Origin: Pseudomonas sp. GM41(2012)
GTDB lineage: Bacteria > Pseudomonadota > Gammaproteobacteria > Pseudomonadales > Pseudomonadaceae
DNA: 64,000 bases
Assembly (NCBI RefSeq): GCF_000282315.2
Contig: NZ_AKJN02000010.1
Coordinates: 35,384-99,383 of the forward strand
Direction: 5' to 3'
Within the stretch, counting starts at the first letter, position 1, and the number at the start of each line of letters is the position of its first letter. A program made the position numbers and the translations under genes. Below are positions 60,520-64,000 of the stretch, one piece after another. A model generated the notes under the pieces. The model was not told where the DNA came from and searched no databases. It was given only the letters and a program-made list of their open reading frames with translations.

Positions 60520-62259
60520 ATGAAGTTAGCCATTGTTACGGCCTGCCCGAACGGCATGGTCACCAGTGTGCTGTGCGCCCGTTTGCTCGACGCGGCGGCC
60601 CAGCGTCAGGGCTGGAGCACCAGTGTCGAAGTCAACGATGCCGCGCACCCTGAACGCCAATTGTCGGCGACCACGATCGAGGCGGCCGAGTGGGTGTTGC
60701 TGGTGACCAGCACGCCTGTGGATATGTCGCGATTCGTCGGCAAGCGGGTGTTCCAGAGTACCCCGGCGCAAGCCCTGCAAGATGTTGAAGCGGTGCTGCG
60801 TCGCGGTGCTGAAGAGGCTCAGGTTTACGTCGCCCCCGAAGCCGTGGCCGAGCCTGCCGCCCTCGTGAAAAACGCTCCGCGTCTGGTCGCGATTACCGCG
60901 TGCCCGACCGGCGTCGCTCACACCTTCATGGCCGCTGAAGCCTTGCAGCAAGCGGCCAAGCGTCTGGGCTACGACCTGCAAGTGGAAACCCAGGGCTCGG
61001 TCGGTGCGCGCAATCCGTTGAGTACAACGGCGATCGCCGATGCGGACGTGGTGTTGCTGGCCTGCGATATCGAAGTCGCCACCGATCGTTTCGCCGGCAA
61101 GAAGATATACCGTTGCGGCACCGGCATCGCCCTCAAACAAGCCGAAGCGACGCTGAACAAAGCGTTGGCCGAGGGCACGCAGGAAACCGCTTCGAGCGGT
61201 GCCAAAGGCCCGGCCAAGCAAGAGAAAACCGGCGTCTACAAACACCTGCTGACCGGCGTGTCGTTCATGCTGCCGATGGTGGTGGCGGGCGGTCTGATGA
61301 TCGCCTTGTCGTTCGTGTTCGGCATCACTGCGTTCAAGGAACCGGGCACGCTCGCGGCGGCCTTGATGCAGATCGGTGGCGAGACCGCGTTCAAGCTGAT
61401 GGTGCCGCTGTTGGCGGGTTACATCGCCTACTCGATCGCCGACCGTCCGGGCCTGGCGCCGGGGATGATTGGTGGTCTGCTGGCAAGCACCTTGGGCGCC
61501 GGTTTTATCGGCGGGATCATTGCCGGTTTCATCGCCGGGTACGCGGCGCAGGCGATCAACCGTTATGCGCGCTTGCCGCAAAGTCTTGAGGCGCTGAAAC
61601 CGATCCTGATCATCCCGTTGCTGGCGAGTCTGTTCACCGGTCTGGTGATGATCTACGTGGTCGGCAAACCGGTGGCCGGGATGCTCGAAGCCCTCACGCA
61701 CTTCCTCGACAGCATGGGCACCACCAACGCGATTCTGCTCGGTGTATTGCTGGGCGGAATGATGTGCGTCGACCTTGGCGGTCCGATCAACAAAGCCGCG
61801 TATGCGTTCTCGGTGGGGCTGCTGGCGTCGCAAAGTTATGCACCGATGGCCGCGACCATGGCGGCCGGCATGGTGCCGCCGATTGGCCTGGGCATCGCCA
61901 CGTTTATTGCGCGCCGCAAGTTTGCTCAGACCGAACGCGAAGCCGGTAAAGCGGCGTTGGTGTTGGGGCTGTGCTTCATCTCCGAAGGCGCGATTCCGTT
62001 TGCCGCGAAAGACCCGCTGCGGGTAATCCCGGCGAGCATCGCCGGTGGTGCACTGACCGGTGCGTTGTCGATGTATTTCGGCTGCAAACTGATGGCGCCG
62101 CACGGCGGGTTGTTTGTGCTGGCGATCCCGAATGCGATCAACCATGCATTGCTGTATTTGCTGGCGATTGTGGCCGGGAGTTTGCTGACGGCGGTGGTTT
62201 ATGCGGTGGTCAAGCGACCGGAAGTCGTTGAGCTGGCAATAGAGCCAGTCAGCGCCTGA
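60520..62259 (+). CDS. fruA: Fructose-specific PTS EIIBC component
   Basis: A 579-residue membrane permease. Two EIIB-type domains: the first has Cys9 in IVTACPNGMVTSVLCA; the second has the normal active Cys128 in ITACPTGVAHTFMAAEAL. The EIIC domain with about eight to ten helices follows from residue 245 (GVSFMLPMVVAGGLMIALSFVFG). It imports fructose and makes fructose-1-phosphate. Last gene of fruBKA; a REPIN follows. Confidence 0.97.
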   Translation: MKLAIVTACPNGMVTSVLCARLLDAAAQRQGWSTSVEVNDAAHPERQLSATTIEAAEWVLLVTSTPVDMSRFVGKRVFQSTPAQALQDVEAVLRRGAEEAQVYVAPEAVAEPAALVKNAPRLVAITACPTGVAHTFMAAEALQQAAKRLGYDLQVETQGSVGARNPLSTTAIADADVVLLACDIEVATDRFAGKKIYRCGTGIALKQAEATLNKALAEGTQETASSGAKGPAKQEKTGVYKHLLTGVSFMLPMVVAGGLMIALSFVFGITAFKEPGTLAAALMQIGGETAFKLMVPLLAGYIAYSIADRPGLAPGMIGGLLASTLGAGFIGGIIAGFIAGYAAQAINRYARLPQSLEALKPILIIPLLASLFTGLVMIYVVGKPVAGMLEALTHFLDSMGTTNAILLGVLLGGMMCVDLGGPINKAAYAFSVGLLASQSYAPMAATMAAGMVPPIGLGIATFIARRKFAQTEREAGKAALVLGLCFISEGAIPFAAKDPLRVIPASIAGGALTGALSMYFGCKLMAPHGGLFVLAIPNAINHALLYLLAIVAGSLLTAVVYAVVKRPEVVELAIEPVSA

Positions 62260-62269
62260 CACCTCTCCT

Positions 62270-62360
62270 TGTAGGAGCCGAGCTTGCTCGCGATGGCGGT
62301 GTATCAGCCACCATTTTCGGTGAATGGTAAACCGCCTTCGCGAGCAAGCCCGCTCCCACA
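62270..62360. repeat. REPIN-type inverted repeat after fruA
   Basis: TGTAGGAGCCGAGCTTGCTC and GAGCAAGCCCGCTCCCACA as outer arms and GCGATGGCGGT/ACCGCCTTCGC as inner arms. Slightly imperfect pairing. It separates the fru operon from phoD. Confidence 0.8.
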
Positions 62361-62444
62361 AGGGATTTGCGGTGTTGGCAGATTTTTGTGTCATACCGGC
62401 TTCATGCGCACGTGTTTTAGTTTTCCTTTTTCAGGGAGAGCACC

Positions 62445-63986
62445 ATGAGCGAATTCGACCTCGGCCGCCGTCGTGTCATTCAAGCCGTGGGTGTCGGGCT
62501 GTTGTTGCCTGGCCTGGCACCGGCGGTGATTGCCTCGGTCAAGGATCGGCCGCAACTCACCGATGGCGTGCAGTCCGGCGACGTGCTGGGCGATCGGGCG
62601 ATGATCTGGAGCCGATGTGATCGTCCGGCGCGCATGGTGGTGGAATGGGACACCCGCAGCCTGTTCAGCAACCCCCGTCGTTTTGTCTCGCCATTGGCCG
62701 TGTCCGATACCGACTTCACTGCCCGGGTCGAACTCACTGGCCTGCCCGCCGACCAGGCGATTTTCTACCGCGTGCACTTCGAAGACGCCCAGAGCGGCGT
62801 CGCCAGCGAACCCTGGTTCGGCCACCTGCGCAGCGTGCCGCAAACCCGTCGCGACATCCGTTTCGTCTGGAGCGGCGACACCGCCGGTCAGGGCTTCGGG
62901 ATCAATCCGGACATCGGCGGCATGCGCATCTACGAAGCCATGCGTTTGCGCCTGCCAGACTTCTTTATCCACAGCGGCGACACCATCTACGCCGACGGTC
63001 TCATACCTGCGCAGCTCACCACAGAGAGCGGCCGCGTGTGGCGCAACATCACCACTGAAACCAAGAGCAAAGTCGCCGAAACCCTCGACGACTATCGCGG
63101 CAATTACCGCTACAACCTGATGGACGAAAACATCCGCCGCTTCAACGCCGAGGTTCCGCAGATCTGGCAGTGGGACGACCATGAAGTGGTCAACAACTGG
63201 TCGTCGGGCAAGCAGTTGGATGATCGCTATAAGAGCAAAGATATCCACAGCCTGGTCGGTCGCGCGCGTCAGGCCTGGCTCGAATACGCACCGATGCGGT
63301 TGCAGAGCGCCGATGGCGGCGGGCGGATATATCGCAAGCTCGGTTATGGGCCATTGCTCGATGTGTTCGTGCTCGACATGCGCAGTTATCGCGGGGCCAA
63401 TGACGGCAACCTCGGCGACGTAAAACCCTTCCTCGGTCGTGAGCAACTGGACTGGTTAAAACGTGAGTTGAAGGCTTCCAATGCCCAGTGGAAAGTCATC
63501 GCCGCCGACATGCCCATCGGCCTCGGCGTACCCGACGGTGAAGTCAGCCCCGGCGTGATGCGTTGGGAAGCGGTGGCTAACGGCGACCCGGGACCGGCTC
63601 AGGGACGTGAACTGGAAATCGCCGAACTGCTGGGTTTCTTGCGGGCGCAGCAGGTGCGCAATTTTGTCTGGCTGACGGCGGATGTGCATTACTGCGCCGC
63701 GCACCATTACCACCCGGACCGTGCGGCATTTCAGGATTTCGAACCGTTCTGGGAGTTTGTCGCCGGGCCTTTGAATGCGGGGAGTTTCGGGCCTGACTCG
63801 CTGGATAAGACCTTTGGTCCCGAGGTGGTGTTCGAGAAAGCACCACCGGCACAGAACACCTCGCCGTTTGCCGGGTTTCAGTTTTTTGGTGAGGTGAATA
63901 TTGATGGGCAGACGGGGGAGATGAGTGTGGTGTTGCGGGATCTGGATGGGGTTGGGGTGTTTGAGCAACGATTGCAACCAGTCTGA
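62445..63986 (+). CDS. phoD: PhoD-family alkaline phosphatase/phosphodiesterase, Tat-exported
   Basis: A 513-residue metallophosphoesterase. It begins with a twin-arginine type signal (GRRRVIQAVGVGLLLPGLAPAVIA). An N-terminal PhoD domain (VQSGDVLGDRAMIWSRCDRPARMVVEWD) precedes the catalytic domain with metal ligands in WSGDTAGQ, HSGDTIYADG, WDDHEVVNNW and LTADVHYCAAHHYHPD. Such enzymes use Fe and Ca and free phosphate outside the cell. No Pho box was recognised upstream. The ATG follows GGGAGAGC. Confidence 0.93.
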   Translation: MSEFDLGRRRVIQAVGVGLLLPGLAPAVIASVKDRPQLTDGVQSGDVLGDRAMIWSRCDRPARMVVEWDTRSLFSNPRRFVSPLAVSDTDFTARVELTGLPADQAIFYRVHFEDAQSGVASEPWFGHLRSVPQTRRDIRFVWSGDTAGQGFGINPDIGGMRIYEAMRLRLPDFFIHSGDTIYADGLIPAQLTTESGRVWRNITTETKSKVAETLDDYRGNYRYNLMDENIRRFNAEVPQIWQWDDHEVVNNWSSGKQLDDRYKSKDIHSLVGRARQAWLEYAPMRLQSADGGGRIYRKLGYGPLLDVFVLDMRSYRGANDGNLGDVKPFLGREQLDWLKRELKASNAQWKVIAADMPIGLGVPDGEVSPGVMRWEAVANGDPGPAQGRELEIAELLGFLRAQQVRNFVWLTADVHYCAAHHYHPDRAAFQDFEPFWEFVAGPLNAGSFGPDSLDKTFGPEVVFEKAPPAQNTSPFAGFQFFGEVNIDGQTGEMSVVLRDLDGVGVFEQRLQPV

Positions 63987-64000
63987 CAGATCCACCCCTC

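Overview
The window reads as a chromosomal, mostly core-genome segment of a Pseudomonas, most like the P. fluorescens group. This rests on protein sequence and gene order: fur divergent from bamE (omlA), grpE-dnaK-dnaJ-dapB-carA-carB-greA, rlmE-ftsH-folP-glmM-tpiA-secG-tRNA-Leu-tRNA-fMet-rimP-nusA-infB-rbfA-truB-rpsO-pnp, nadC/DUF1631/ampD/ampE/chemoreceptor, and a fruBKA operon with a Cra-type regulator. Base composition is high in GC throughout, which creates long spurious ORFs opposite many real genes. No phage, insertion sequence, integrase or CRISPR array was found.

Layout. 1-4.3 kb: the start of an acetyltransferase (cut by the window edge), a DUF2252 protein, a secreted PliI-type lysozyme-inhibitor-like protein, the tmRNA gene ssrA on the minus strand, and two tandemly duplicated small secreted proteins. 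4.4-13 kb: lactate utilisation, with lldP, lutA, lutB, lutC and an FAD/Fe-S dehydrogenase on the minus strand and the divergent regulator lldR; two palindromes in the shared promoter region look like its operators. 13-18.7 kb: smpB (partner of tmRNA), a sodium symporter, ratA, rnfH, bamE, fur and recN (with a LexA-type box). 18.9-29.5 kb: heat-shock genes with two clear sigma-32 promoters, lysine/cell-wall (dapB) and carbamoyl-phosphate genes (carAB, preceded by an attenuator-like leader), greA and a small membrane protein. 29.5-45.2 kb: RNA processing, translation and cell-envelope biosynthesis genes with two tRNAs. 45.3-51.7 kb: tRNA-Thr, a serine-rich coiled-coil repeat protein of unknown function, a small DUF6388-like protein, nadC, a DUF1631 protein and ampDE. 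51.9-64 kb: a chemoreceptor, a small zinc-ribbon-like membrane protein, tatD, fruR, the fructose PTS operon fruBKA and a Tat-exported PhoD-family phosphatase.

How the parts work together. tmRNA and SmpB (ribosome rescue) lie about 10 kb apart. LldP imports lactate, and LutABC and the FAD/Fe-S enzyme oxidise it; no lldD is seen in this window. FruA and FruB import and phosphorylate fructose and FruK makes fructose 1,6-bisphosphate, with FruR as the likely repressor. Large parts are housekeeping and need no special explanation. The most unusual items are the duplicated block beside ssrA, in which a promoter-plus-hairpin module is repeated without a tmRNA body; the Ser-linker coiled-coil protein at 45.4-46.2 kb; the two-domain PliI-like protein; the carA leader; and several near-perfect inverted repeats of the REP/REPIN kind. 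I do not see strong evidence for a wholly new multi-gene system.
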